A DNA stretch of 64,000 bases from positions 21,079,436 through 21,143,435 of the forward strand of contig NW_020312966.1 of the NCBI RefSeq assembly GCF_003265705.1, read 5' to 3'. Origin of the DNA: Callorhinus ursinus (lineage: Eukaryota > Chordata > Mammalia > Carnivora > Otariidae). The notes beneath the pieces are model-generated. The model searched no databases, was not told the DNA's origin, and saw only the letters and a list, made by a program, of their open reading frames with translations. Each line of letters starts with the position of its first letter. Within the stretch, counting starts at the first letter, position 1. The position numbers were made by a program, and so were the translations under genes. Below are positions 45,526 to 56,096 of the stretch, piece after piece.

Positions 45526-45885
45526 TAGTAGGGACTGAATTGTGTCCCCACCCCACCCCCCACCCCCCGCCGACCAAATTCTTATGTTGAAGCCCTAACC
45601 CCCAGTGTCATGGTATTTGGAGATGGGGCCTTTGGGAAGTAATTAGATGTAGATGAGGTCATGATAATGGTACCTTCGTGATAGATTTGGTACCCTTACA
45701 AGAAGAGAAAGAGATGGCAGAGCTGTCTGCCATGTGAGGACAAAGCAAAAAGGCAGGAGTACATGAGCTACAAAGAGCCCATGACCTCAGAATTCCAGCC
45801 TCCAGAAGGGTGAGATAATACAGTTCTGCTGGTTAAGCCACTCGGCCTATAGTACTCGGTTATGGCCCCCAAGCAGATTAATATA
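45526..45885 (+). mobile_element. MaLR solo LTR (MLT1/MST-like), sense, in L1
   Basis: 'gggactgaattgtgtcccca', 'cttatgttgaagccctaacc', 'ggtatttggagatggggcct', 'ctgccatgtgaggacaaagc', 'attccagcctccagaagggt' and 'tggttaagccactcggccta' follow the MaLR LTR in order. The 5-bp duplication 'catgg' (45521-45525 and 45886-45890) is as expected for this class. No internal coding part is present. Confidence 0.93.
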
Positions 45886-46020
45886 CATGGTTCCCATTAC
45901 TCTTAACATATTTATTTATTTGATCACTGTCCCTCCCCAGGGCCTCCGACCTTCCATGTTGCGCTGCCTCTTCATGGGGATGCCCTCCTCAACCTCCTTG
46001 GGCTCTGATTTCCCATTCTG

Positions 46021-46290
46021 GGCCATCATGTCCGCCTCATTTCCCCCACTGTTAACTTCTACTATGGCTTTGGGGCTGACCTCTTCAGGAAGAGAAGGAA
46101 ATAGATTTTGCTTAGTTCCCTAAAATATCATGTGATCATTCGGGGAGATAAGTTTAACCAAGCAAAAGTCTAAAAAAGTTCATTATAATAATAAATTTGA
46201 AGCTAGAAGGAACCTTAAAGATCATCTACAAACATTTTATTTTGTAACTATTTGATTCCTAGGGATCATTTTTCTTGCTTTATTTTTTTT
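46021..46290. other. Unassigned stretch, possible MIR-like remnant
   Basis: 'gaagctagaaggaaccttaa' with 'agatcatctacaaacatttt' recalls the start of a reversed MIR-type element that continues beyond the SINE at 46307. Weak. Confidence 0.35.
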
Positions 46291-46306
46291 AATTTATCTT
46301 ACTTTA

Positions 46307-46511
46307 TTTTTTTTAAAAGATTTTATTTATTCATTTGACAGAGAGAGAGAGAGAGCGAGAGCGCGCATAAGCAGGGGGAGGAGCAGAGGGAGAGGGAGAA
46401 GCAAGCTCTTCACCAAGCAAGGAGCCTGATGCAGGGCTCGGTCCCAGGACCCTGGGATCATGACCTAAGCCAAAGGCAGATGCCCAACTGACTGAACCAC
46501 CCAGGCACCCC
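46307..46511 (-). mobile_element. SINEC, antisense, with TSD
   Basis: Full antisense copy ending 'gaaccacccaggcacccc'. The duplication 'aatttatcttacttta' / 'aatttgtcttacttta' is at 46291-46306 and 46515-46530, one mismatch in 16. Confidence 0.97.
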
Positions 46512-46530
46512 AAAAATTTGTCTTACTTTA

Positions 46531-47059
46531 AAGAGAAATTGAGTCTCATAAAAAATATTGTGCATGAACTGAGCTGCGATTATAAAGAAACTTCTGGAGT
46601 TAGAACCACTGTTTTATAGAAGCTACTTCTTATTTATAGAAGGTCCGTTTGTTCACCCCATTCAATGTATTTCTCCTGACCGTCCTTTGTGTTTCTGGCA
46701 GAGGGACTTGGAGGAGCAGATGAGCTGGACTATAGCTGAAAAATCTGTCTTGTGAAGAAGCTAACATGGGAAGGTGCAGTGACTATTCTTCCAACTAATA
46801 TTGAACTAAGAGAAACTAATTTTATTATTGTCTTCCCACCACCACCACCACCACCACCACACACACAACCAGGAAGTGTGGTTTCACAAGTATAAATGCA
46901 TTTACAGAGACCGTGTTACTACAGTTGAGACCACACAGGAAAGTGTAGACAACATTCAGTGTCTTGCTGGGGAATTATGTAGGGCTCAGTCTGTAGGAAA
47001 GACGACCGACAAGGATGTGCCTCTATGTCTCTTGGGCCATATGAAGTCTTTTAGGTGAT
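46531..47059. other. Noncoding stretch with (CCA)n
   Basis: No confident gene or repeat except the trinucleotide repeat at 46837-46866. The 76-codon frame starting at 46828 with a His run is driven by this repeat. Confidence 0.45.
46837..46866. repeat. (CCA)n then (CA)n microsatellite
   Basis: Eight CCA units run into four CA units. Confidence 0.95.
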
Positions 47060-47141
47060 GCACTTTAGATAGGACTGAGGTCAACTGCAAATAATAGAAA
47101 ACCCAACCAAAGTGGCTTAAAGGAACAGGGATAGGTTTATC

Positions 47142-47956
47142 GGGGTTTTTTCCTTTAAGTGTTTAAATTCTAGTTAGTTGACATAACAGTTCAGTGTCGG
47201 TTTCAGAAGTAGAGTTCAGTGGTTCATCATTTCCATGTAACACCCAGTGCTCATCATAACAAATGCCCTCCTTAATGCCCATCACAATCTATCCCCCACT
47301 CACATCCCTCCATAAACCCTCAATTTTTGTTCTCTATAGTTAAGAGTCTCTTATGATTGGTTTCCCTCTCTTTCCTCACCCCCCCGCCGAATGTTCATCT
47401 GCTTTGTTTCTTAAATTCCACATATGAGTGAAGTCATATGGTATTTGTCTTTATCCCTCTGACTTATTTCGCTTAGCATAATACTCTCTAGTTCCATCCA
47501 CATCATTACAAATGGCAAGATTTCATTCTTTTTGATGGCTGAGTAATATTCCAATGTATGTATATATATATATATATATATACCACTACACAGTAAGTCT
47601 TCTTTATCCATTCATCAGTTGATGGACATTTGGGCTCTTTCCATAGTTTGGCTATTGTTGATAATGCTCCTATAAGCATCAGACATACACAGCTTTGAGT
47701 GTGTATTTTTGTATCCTTTGGGTAAATATCCAGTAGTACAATTGCTGGATCATATAGTAGTTCTATTTTTAGCTTTTTGAGGAATTGCCATTCTGTTCTC
47801 CAGAGTGGCTGCACCAGCTTGCATCCCCACTGACAGTGTAGGAGGGTTCCCCTTTCTCTACATCCTCACCAGCATCTGTTGTTTCCTGACTTGTTAATTT
47901 TAGCCATTCTGAATGGTGTGAGGTGGTATCTCATCGTGGTTTTGATTTGTATTTCA
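47142..47956 (-). mobile_element. Carnivore L1 3' end, antisense, 5'-truncated, with TSD
   Basis: An antisense carnivore-type L1 of about 815 bp: 'agtgctcatcataacaaatg', 'cgcttagcataatactctct', 'gatggacatttgggctcttt', 'ggttttgatttgtatttc'. Minus-strand frames at 47411-47611 and 47506-47814 are the C-terminal end of ORF2 in two phases, so there is a frameshift. Flanks 47124-47141 and 47957-47974 share 15 of 18 bases. It is truncated and inactive. Confidence 0.96.
47556..47582. repeat. (TA)n microsatellite in L1
   Basis: About 12 TA units within the L1 3' region, where this family normally has a TA-rich segment. Confidence 0.95.
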
Positions 47957-48674
47957 AACAGGGGTGGATTTATCTTAGTAGAAGTCTGAAGGTTAGTGGT
48001 TGCTGGCAGGGGCTCAGTAGCTCAAAAATGTAAGGCTACTGTCTGTGTGATTCTCTTGGCCTTTCCATCATGGCTCCAAGATGGCAGCTGTAACCCCAGG
48101 CACCATATGTGCACGTAAGACAGGAAAAGAGGAAAACAGAAGTTTATCCAGAGCCTTGCTCCATCACCACCCCCAGCAGATATTCATCCACTGAACATTA
48201 GCCTGCATTTTCACATCATCACTTCTACCTACAAAGAAAGCTGGAAAAGTGAGTAGTTAACTTTCCCAGCTTTTATAGTGGAGACAAGGAGGGAAAAAGT
48301 GATTAGAAATGGGTGTCGGGTCTACCAATCTGTTTGTCTGACACCAGAAAGCTGATCCATTATTTTCCACTTATCATTTAGGAAATGCAAGAAGTTTCAG
48401 TTGGACATAGGAAAAACGTTTTTAACTCTCTGGTTAAAAGGCTACTGAGGCAGACAGCGATGCCTCTGTCCTTGGAGATCTTCACATTGAGAAATCACTG
48501 TTGTGTGTCTTAGAAGATTTAGACATTCAGTTGTGCCTAAAGCCTGGAAACTGGACCAGATGATTTCATTAGGTCTATGATTATTTGACTCACTGTTTCC
48601 AAGCTACACATTCCCTACCTCTCAAAGCACTGTGAAATACCCAAAATTACAAGATGGCCACTCCTCATCATCAA

Positions 48675-48685
48675 CCCCCCCCCCC
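48675..48685. repeat. Poly-C tract
   Basis: Eleven C bases. Confidence 0.95.
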
Positions 48686-50916
48686 ACACCCAATCTACTT
48701 CACTGGAAAATTTCCAACAGCACTTTGCTATTATAGCTTCTAAGGCTAATGCTGTTTCTCTTAATGAAAACTAGTTTCAGATATGCCAAGAAAAAAAAGA
48801 ATTTGATAAATGAGTTATAAGTAAAAGATCAGAACATCAAGATTTATTTAATATACTGAAATGCATTTGGATAAAACTAAAAATTGGTCTAAGATCCTAT
48901 TAGGTAAATGTGAAGCAATTACTTTAATTTTATAGTAAAGTCACAAAACATCCCCGGACATAATATTATACAAGATTATGTGTTATGCTTACTTTTTAAG
49001 TAAACACATTTGTAAATCACTTGGCAAATGTGTGAGAGCCCATGGTTTATTTCTGCTTCACATTACATTGTAGTCTTGGCTACACCAGGTTCCCTAATGG
49101 TAACAACTAACCTTTTCCAGACAACACTTCATGCCCCAGAGCAGAGAAGACAATGCCCCATTGTGAACTTACACAAGATTTGCAAATATGGTGCAATTTT
49201 GATGGACCAGTGGCCTGAACTTCACAAACCCACCAAAGATTCCAGCTAGCCTGTACTTGTCAGCCAGAAAGCATGAGGAAGACTGTAGGGTAAACTCCCC
49301 CTTTCTTAACTGTGTTTAAACACCATCTAAAAGCCACTTTCTTCCTCTCTTGTCTTTCAAACGGCCAGAATGAAAATTGGGATTGGTTTCACAATAATCC
49401 AAAAAATCATCTCTTTCATACACATTGATTTTGATTACATTGCTGGATTAGTTTAGGAAAACACTGGCCTCTAAGTCTTCCACAAGCTTGGCTAGCTGAA
49501 GGCTCCTTTCCCCCATGTACCAGGCTCCACGTGAGGTGTGACATACGTTACCTCAACGTCATTTCATCTGCTCAGATTTTTATTGAGCACCTACTCTGCT
49601 CACCTAGTGTTGCCTTCCTGTTACCGACTGGCCTTGTCAGAAGGGCCATCATTGACAATGCATGACGTCTTTTTCTTCAAGACTACAATTCATGAACATT
49701 TACAGTTCCTCTGCCCAAAGAGTTCATGCTCATGGGAATTAAAAGGAGGTTCCACCTCTGTTGAACCTGGTACAAAAGTTCACTCCTTTTCTTTCCAAAC
49801 TGCTCATCTTCAGAATTTTATTTTATTTCAGAAGCCTTTCGCTCCAAGGCATGCCAACTCATGCTTCCACGAATCAACCCGACAGGCCAGACTCGGATTG
49901 GGGATTATGTGGGTCCTGATTCGGAATATCCTCAGAGGAGTGGGGAAAGAACCCCAAAGCTGCATCAGGAGCCCCTGAGTTTCTGATCTTCTTGCTTCCC
50001 ATCTGGATAATTTTCCATTGTTTCCAATTCTGTATGTTTCAACTTCAGGGTTGTGAGAAATAAGTGAGGTGACATTCGGCAGGGCGCCTTGAAAATTTGG
50101 AGAAGTCATCTATCCAGAAGGATCACCCTCCTTGCTCGCCCCCAGAAGGGACTGAAAACCGGGGGCAACCTGACAGAACACTTCAGCTCAACATTACACA
50201 GTTTCTAACAAAATATCACTTAATTAGGAGACTCCGAGGAGGGTCACGAGATCACACGCTCCCAACAACCCGTTGCGTCCTGGTGTCTGGGGAAGGAGAT
50301 TCTGAACAGGAAGAGCCTTCCAACTTCTTGGACACATGAATGCAGCAGTTCAAGGGTGGATCCATCCTGCCCCAAAGGTCTTCTCAACCCCCGCCTGATG
50401 GCGTAGCAGAGACAGAGAACTAGTGGGGTCTTGATCACAGCCTCTGAGTGGAAAGTTCACAGCATGTCAGAGGAAAGCAGAAGGCATGTGGCTATTGCCA
50501 TGTGGTTCGTGAACCCTGAAACACCTCTGCGTGGCCGTGGGCAAGACTCACAGAGGCAGGTGTGAAGGGTCCTGAGGCCTAAAAGAGGCAGGCGTGGAGG
50601 CAAGAAGAGGACCTGCACGGTTTTTTGGCCCAGAGCCCTCTGCACAAGTGGTAACGGCCACATCTCCAACCCAGAGGCAGGGCCCGTCTCGCGACCCATT
50701 CCTTCCCCTCCCCAAAGCACCTCCCCAGCGGGGGTCCTTGTGTGTTCCTCTCCTCTGTCAGCCCACCCCACGGCTCCAGCCAGCATCTTTGTTTCCAGGA
50801 TTTACGCTGCCCTTTCCAACTTTCTTGTAACTCGTCCTCGGGGAGGTCAGCCCTGGGTCAGAAGCACATACAGTGCCTTCTAGAGAAAGCTTTGAGGAGA
50901 CAAGGCCACAGAATGC

Positions 50917-50930
50917 CCAGGAGGGGGCGA
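50917..50930 (+). promoter_or_regulatory. CTCF-like motif (candidate)
   Basis: CCAGGAGGGGGCGA fits the CTCF core CCASYAGRKGGCRS at 12 of 14 positions and lies in single-copy DNA. The motif alone does not prove binding. Confidence 0.35.
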
Positions 50931-50944
50931 GAGCAGCTGGACTC

Positions 50945-51075
50945 CTGCTCCAGCGCCTAGGGCCTCAGTTTCCACATCAGCAAAAGCGGGAATTAGCTCT
51001 GCTTGTTTGTTCCATGCAAATCAAACGAGATGTCTGTGGAAATGTTCGAAAACACCTGACAAGTATCAGGCAGCC
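50945..51075 (+). repeat. MIR core, sense
   Basis: 'gggcctcagtttccacatca' followed by 'gcaaaagcgggaattagctc' and a decayed tail 'cacctgacaagtatcaggca' fits the MIR 3' half. Confidence 0.65.
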
Positions 51076-51114
51076 CCGTTTTCCCTGCAATGACCCTATG
51101 ATAAATGCAGTCAT

Positions 51115-51500
51115 GTAGCCAGTGATTACTGAGGATCTATGATGGGCCACACCGGGCTGGGTCCTGGAGATAGGACAATAAATGTGGCGTGTCCCCTGGG
51201 CTCAGGGGATTGACCTGGGGGTGGGGTACAGCAGCGCAATGGGCAGTTAAAATACACTCTGCTAAACCTCATAACTTAACATAAGTGGGGTGCCCAGCTC
51301 GCACGGAAGGGGCTTTGCAGGGCAAGGGGTAACCCAGGAGCTAAATCTGGAAGGACGATAGGAGTGTCTACTAGGAAAACAGGGGGTAGAGGTCCTTCCA
51401 GGTGGAAAAACAGCATGCACGAAGACGAGAAAAATGACAGCATGGGAAGGTCAGAGTATGGCAAGTATTTCAGGGGAGCTGGGGCTGAAGGTGAGGAGGA
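51115..51500 (-). repeat. L2 LINE, antisense
   Basis: 'gggctgggtcctggagatag', 'gacaataaatgtggc', 'ggtccttccaggtggaaaaa' and 'cagcatgcacgaagac' follow the reversed L2 3' portion. Confidence 0.6.
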
Positions 51501-51544
51501 GATGACCCTGGGGCATTAGGATGGGGGGGTCCTCCCTGGGTAGC

Positions 51545-51750
51545 ATGCTGCATGCTCACGACATGCCGGGCACTTTTGTAGTACATCATATGTATTCGCT
51601 CTCTCATCCTCCCGCCCCCTCCATGAGGCCCGTCCTGACTACCCATTGCTTAGGGAAGAAGGTGAGACCCAGAGAAGTTAAGTAACTTGCCCAAGGTCAT
51701 ACAACCAGAGTGTCTGCCAAGGAGTTGGGTTTTGTCCTAAGACCACTGAG
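51545..51750 (-). repeat. MIR, antisense
   Basis: 'agaagttaagtaacttgccc' followed by 'aaggtcatacaaccagagtg' is an excellent reversed MIR core. The left part reads 'gccgggcacttttgtagtac'. Confidence 0.85.
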
Positions 51751-52120
51751 AAGATACTGAGATTTTAAGCATGTTTTGCGGCCAGTTCAGATTTACTTCT
51801 ATTTATTCTAGGGTCTGTTTCCAAGTCTTTTAGATAGTTTCTTGACAGCCTGCATGCCTGGTAAAGTACATGTCACTTTCTCTTGTGGAAATGTGTGTTG
51901 TTTGCTTAAATACTTAATGCTTATCTCCTGGACTTATCAATAATGTAATGCAGTAATTGAAATCTTCTGGGAGGGGGTAGATTACAAATGGAAATTTACA
52001 CTTCAAGGTCGATTATACTTAATGATCAATTACCTTGGCTAATTTTGCTCTTCCTCCTTTCCTTCACTATCTTTTGTGGGGGATAAACAGAATCAGTGGA
52101 CTTCAAAAATACAGAAACTT
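51751..52120. promoter_or_regulatory. Candidate conserved noncoding segment
   Basis: Repeat-free, AT-rich sequence with homeodomain-type cores: 'taatgcagtaattgaaatc', 'cttaatgatcaattacc' and 'ggctaattttgctc' between 51940 and 52050. It looks like constrained developmental noncoding DNA. This is inference only. Confidence 0.25.
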
Positions 52121-52260
52121 GTAAATAGGCACAATATATACAAAAAACTTCAAACTGCTCAGATTTTTTTTTTTAAGTAATGTCACTTCTAGGAATGTAT
52201 CCTAAGCAGATAACCCAGCATACTAAGTCACACATATAAGAATAGTGTTATTTCAGTAAC
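52121..52260 (+). repeat. Old L1 fragment, sense
   Basis: 'taatgtcacttctaggaatg' followed by 'tatcctaagcagataaccca' and 'agtgttatttcag' matches an old LINE ORF2 end in sense orientation. It may join the fragment at 53085. Confidence 0.6.
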
Positions 52261-52277
52261 GGGCATGAAGTCCACCT

Positions 52278-52387
52278 TAGCACTCTTTCTTTTTTTTTTT
52301 TAATTCTGTGCCCAACGTGGCACTCGAGCTCATGACCCCAAGATCGAGAAGCGCAGGTTCTACTGACTGAGCCAGCCCCAGGCCCCA
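52278..52387 (-). mobile_element. Short-type SINEC, antisense, with TSD
   Basis: 'cccaacgtggcactcgagct', 'catgaccccaagatcgagaa' and 'tgactgagccagccccaggc'. The duplication 'ggcatgaagtccacct' / 'ggcatgaagcccacct' is at 52262-52277 and 52388-52403, one mismatch in 16. Confidence 0.95.
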
Positions 52388-52403
52388 GGCATGAAGCCCA
52401 CCT

Positions 52404-53084
52404 GATGCCCGGGTACCACATATTCTCTCTAAACAAATTAAGTCTGGTTTATCACCACCAGCCAGGGCTGGTGGGACGCTCAGTCATTTTTCTGAGTTCT
52501 AGTTTCTTCTCTTGTCCTTTGGGATGGTGGAGAATCTTGGGTTTAGGCAGTACAGGAATTTAGGAAAAGGTATAGTACCCGGGAGTTTACTATCTAGGCT
52601 TCCATGGACCTCACAACCCTCTGGACTAACTTACCCACAGGAATTTAGAATACTCCCCAGGTTTCCTTGAAGGCCCCCATCCAAAGCTCTGGCACCTCCA
52701 GGATGCCCCCACCAGCCTCCTGAGGACTCCTTCCCTCCTGAGGAATCCACCCCTCCTTGTTCCCAGTCTCAGAATAGTCCACCCTTCTGCTTCTGGTCTG
52801 GCCCTTCTCCCTCTGGACTCTCTGAGTTCAAAACCTTCAACCCTTTTCTCTCTAGGACTCCCAGTTCATTGGACTTCCGTTGACTTTCCTTCCTGAACAC
52901 ATACTTTTGCAAGCCAAGACCTATTAACTTGCTCCTGGGATAAAGGAAAGGCCAGATGGCCCCACCTCAAAGCCCTACGTGGGTCCTTGGGATGAGAAAG
53001 GAAGACCTCTATTGCTTTATAATGAACCCACAGCCTAGAAAACAGGCCTAGTTTATGCCCAATGCATTCTACCGCATTAAAACT
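52404..53084. other. Unassigned noncoding stretch between L1 fragments
   Basis: No recognised repeat or gene. It separates two sense L1 pieces and so may itself be an insertion or a decayed internal part. Confidence 0.4.
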
Positions 53085-53420
53085 TTAATGTCATCCAATT
53101 ACACCTATACTACTAAAAATCTGGAAAAGCTTAAGTGTCCCACTGAAAGAATTGTATATTGGAATAATACACAGGGCTCTGTTTTTAAAAACCATTACAG
53201 TGATTTGGAAAAATACTCTTGATATGCTCATTTTAAAAAAGTAGGTTACAGAGCAGGGTATGCAACTTACGTCCAATCTTTAGACTTTATTTCCACACAC
53301 GCACACAGGGCTTATCTTGAGAGTAGTGGGATTATAGGTGAGGTTTATTTTCCTTTTTATGCTTCTGTGCATTTCTCTAATTCCTTTCATCTATGTGTGT
53401 GATTTTCTAATGGCACTGCA
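53085..53420 (+). repeat. Old L1 3' end, sense
   Basis: 'ctggaaaagcttaagtgtcc', 'ggaaaaatactcttgatatg', 'aagtaggttacagagcaggg', 'agtgggattataggtgaggt' and 'tgtgcatttctctaattcct' follow the end of an old L1 (L1M/HAL1 type) in sense orientation. Confidence 0.7.
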
Positions 53421-53709
53421 CAGTACAATGGCTTATGGGGGAGGGGGCACTGGCCCTTTTTCTGGAGTAGTTAATTCAAGTGAGGCAGTGAGCTATCCTG
53501 ACTTACTGGTTGGGAATAAGAAGTTAACTTGCCAAGGGCATAACAATGTGAAAAGCAAAATACAAAATACAAAAGAAGTAGAACAAAAAGTGAGTAACTG
53601 TACTGTAGTATTTTTTTTAAGCTGTTTTAAGTCTCTCCTGTAGAGACGTAAGTGACACAAATATCTTTTTTACTTTGGCCAACATCAATTCTTGGGTGAT
53701 GTGCAACTT

Positions 53710-53830
53710 TCAGAAACAGGCCTGATGTCCGAATACCTGTGTTCGATGGTGGGTCTTTTAGTCACCGTGTGATTGGAAACAAGTCAGCCATCTCTTTAGA
53801 CGTTCGTTTCTTCATCTTTCATTTTTACTG
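53710..53830 (+). repeat. MIR, sense
   Basis: 'gtcaccgtgtgattggaaac' followed by 'aagtcagccatctctttaga' and 'ttcgtttcttcatctttc' corresponds to the MIR core. Confidence 0.6.
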
Positions 53831-53849
53831 TTACTCAACAATTACTTTT

Positions 53850-53970
53850 GTTTCTTTAAGTAGGCCCACTGTGGAGCCCAACGTGGGGCCTTGAACTCGT
53901 GACCCTGAGATCAAGACCTGAGCTGAGATCAAGAGTCAGGCGCACAACCGACTGAGCCGCTCACGCGCCC
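53850..53970 (-). mobile_element. Short-type SINEC, antisense, with TSD
   Basis: 'cccaacgtggggccttgaac', 'tcgtgaccctgagatcaaga' and 'actgagccgctcacgcgccc'. 'ctcaacaa' flanks at 53834-53841 and 53971-53978. Confidence 0.94.
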
Positions 53971-53979
53971 CTCAACAAA

Positions 53980-54215
53980 TCCGTCTCTAGCACCTGCTAC
54001 CTGTCAGCCGCTCTTCTACATGTTTCTGCAAATATTAACAAGGTAATCCTCATTCCTACCTTCTGAGGAGGGAGGGCACTGCGATCCCTACTTCCTCTAT
54101 GAGGAGACCGAGAAACAAAGAGAGCTCTGAAACTCATCAGAGGTCACACAAATCGTAAGCTACAAAAACCAGGATTCAAATCCTCACTTAGTGGCTGCAG
54201 ACTCCATTAGCTCCT
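53980..54215 (-). repeat. MIR, antisense
   Basis: 'ctatgaggagaccgagaaac', 'cagaggtcacacaaatcgta' and 'aaccaggattcaaatcctca' follow a reversed MIR core. Confidence 0.7.
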
Positions 54216-55801
54216 CTGTTTTTGCCTCACTGGACTGACGTCGGCTGTCATTTACTGCGCGTGAAACCCCTGCCCAGTCCCAGGCACACCCCCTGTCCCT
54301 GCTCCCTAAGTCTCTTCCTCTCCGGAAGAGAGAAAGCGATCATATTCACGCCAGGTTTTATTTTATGAAACACTGACTCTCCTTCCATCGCATATTAATG
54401 TCTTAACTTCTAAGTCACCTCTTCGGTATTGAATGTGGAATTCAGTGCAGTGAAACAGAGATCACGTCTTTAGCTAGCTCAATGAAATGGCCCCCTTGAG
54501 TTCATGTCCTTCAGTGTGGCAATCCTAGGGGTCACCTGTCTAATTCAGCTGATTGCCGGCTTTCAGAGTAGGTCAAGTAAAAAACAAAAACAAAAAAACA
54601 CAGTTTGCCTCTTTGATATGCCAGGAGAGAGAGGGAAAGAACTATTTTTTTCGCTTCATAGAACATACCAGATGCAAAGCAGAACTTTCATACTTTTTAG
54701 AATTGACTACATTTAAAAAAAATTTTTTGGATTAAAAACGTCACCTGAAGAATGGGCTAGCTAGACTTTAGCGAGTAACAGCCTCTTCCCTTTGCACTAA
54801 GAGTAAAGATTTATTTGCCCACCATTGCAACAAGTATCAACCCAATCAGGCTACTGAAGAACTGAGACCTCCAAAAGCTAACCCAGGTTCAGGAACCCCC
54901 CCCCCCCCCCCCGCCCCGCCCAGCCTTTGCAGGGCCTGGGCCAGAATTCAGATGGCCTCCCTACCATCATGCCTCCAAATATTTAAAAGGTACCGATCAA
55001 GCCAACATGTTGTTAAATAAAATAGATTCTGTTCTCTTATCTTGACAAATGCAAAACGAGAATTGAACTTGAGACTCTCCCCTGCTCTGGCCTCCATCCC
55101 AGAGTGTGGTGGCAGTGTGTGTGGGCGGTAGCCTCTGGCCTCCCCACTACCTCCTCTGCCCACCCCCAGCTCTCTGCTGCATTAGGAGAGGCTTCTGCCA
55201 CCCCTGTGGATATCCAGCCCCCGGGAAGCTGCTCCCCACGGCCTCCTCCACCCACCTCTGATGCCTGGGAGTGGTAGCGTAGCTCACCCTTAGCCACCCA
55301 GGCCCTGGTGGTGCAGGGGTGTCTGTGTGGGAGTTCAGACTCCAGGGTCTGGATCCCCGGAGCACGCCGTAGGCGTGGGGTAAAGCACAGGCTCTGGGTG
55401 GACCTTGTTCCCTTGACCTACTGACTTGTCCCCTGGGGAAGGCTGGGACAGGGAAGGACAGTGAAGGGGCAGAGCCGGGCCCTCTGAATACAGCTCTCAA
55501 AAGTATGGGCCCAGGGTAGCAACCCCTCCTGCTGGGTCTAAAGGCTGGAGTTCTCTGGTATACCTCAGTCATCTGCTATGTTTTGTGGGATGGGAAGGAT
55601 TAGGAAATGAGGTGGTAGAAAATTAATCTTCCATGATGCTACCTTTGAGCTTCCTACAGCTTAAGCCTTTATTGAGTTCTCTTGGTTGATTCTCTATCAC
55701 ACTGAGCTAAAAGCTGGATGCATTTTTAGATCTTAAAAAAGAGAACTTTAATGGGAAGTCCCTCAAGATAAGCAAATTTGGACTTAGGAAGAGAAGGCAC
55801 T
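54216..55801. other. Single-copy noncoding tract, GC-rich on the right
   Basis: No recognised interspersed repeat. C-run at 54896-54912. The minus frame at 55147-55572 (141 codons) lies in GC-rich DNA, where long frames arise by chance, and has no recognisable domain. Confidence 0.5.
54896..54912. repeat. Poly-C tract
   Basis: Seventeen C bases followed by CCGCCCCGCCC. Confidence 0.95.
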
Positions 55802-55816
55802 CTGCTAAGATTTATT

Positions 55817-55937
55817 TTTTTAATCAGGGCTTTTTTTTTTTTTTTTTGAAGTAGGCTCCACGCCCAATGGGGGGCTTGAAATCATGACCCTGAAATCAGG
55901 AGTCACACGCCCTCCCTACTGAGCCAGCCAGGCATCC
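55817..55937 (-). mobile_element. Short-type SINEC, antisense, with TSD
   Basis: A T-run, then 'gaagtaggctccacgcccaa', 'catgaccctgaaatcaggag' and 'tgagccagccaggcatccc'. The flanks 'ctgctaagatttatt' (55802) and 'ctgctgggatctatt' (55938) differ at 3 of 15. Confidence 0.93.
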
Positions 55938-56096
55938 CTGCTGGGATCTATTAAATAGCCCTGATGGAAGGAGGGCCAGTTGAATTCTCGAATGATGGCA
56001 CCTTCTGTTGATGTGATGATGGTGGTGATGACGAGGACACTGATGCATGGCAAGTACCAAGTGGGTGCCAGGCACTGTGCTAAATACATTAACTAG

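Larger units (their letters stand above)
43371..46020 (-). repeat. Old L1M LINE 3' UTR, antisense, heavily nested
   Basis: Antisense L1M blocks occur in correct order on both sides of later insertions: 'ttcatatcaacattgagaag', 'attagggttcactcttggtg', 'aaatcaggaaattaacatcg', 'gattagattcaggttatgta', 'gtcagtaggagtccatgcaa', 'ctggaattagccatttcttg', 'cagtggacagagctagggaa', 'tggtagcgagaaacatgg' and 'cccattactcttaacatatt'. Four SINEs and one MaLR LTR interrupt it. It is one ancient element of at least 1.6 kb of its own sequence. Confidence 0.88.
47060..48340. repeat. Unnamed ancient interspersed repeat, split by L1
   Basis: 'actgcaaataatagaaaacc', 'caaccaaagtggcttaaagg' and, beyond the L1, 'gatttatcttagtagaagtc', 'gctccaagatggcagctgta' recall a common old mammalian repeat that begins 'agaaaacccaac...ggcttaa'. 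I cannot name the family. The L1 at 47142-47956 splits it. Confidence 0.45.
48341..50944. other. Single-copy noncoding tract
   Basis: 2.6 kb with no recognised interspersed repeat. It contains a C-run (48675-48685). The frames at 49538-49978 (146 codons) and 50457-50786 (109 codons, minus) have antiparallel partners and no recognisable domain. Confidence 0.5.

Noticed and set aside
46828..47058. Poly-histidine open frame
   Set aside because: Driven by the (CCA)n repeat.
47411..47814. Minus-strand frames resembling a protein family
   Set aside because: They are the C-terminal end of L1 ORF2 in two phases within a truncated LINE, not a host gene.
49538..49978. 146-codon plus-strand frame
   Set aside because: A 93-codon antiparallel frame overlaps it and no domain or exon context is visible.
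55147..55572. 141-codon minus-strand frame
   Set aside because: It lies in GC-rich DNA where stops are rare. The Arg/Pro/Gly-rich translation is typical of chance frames.
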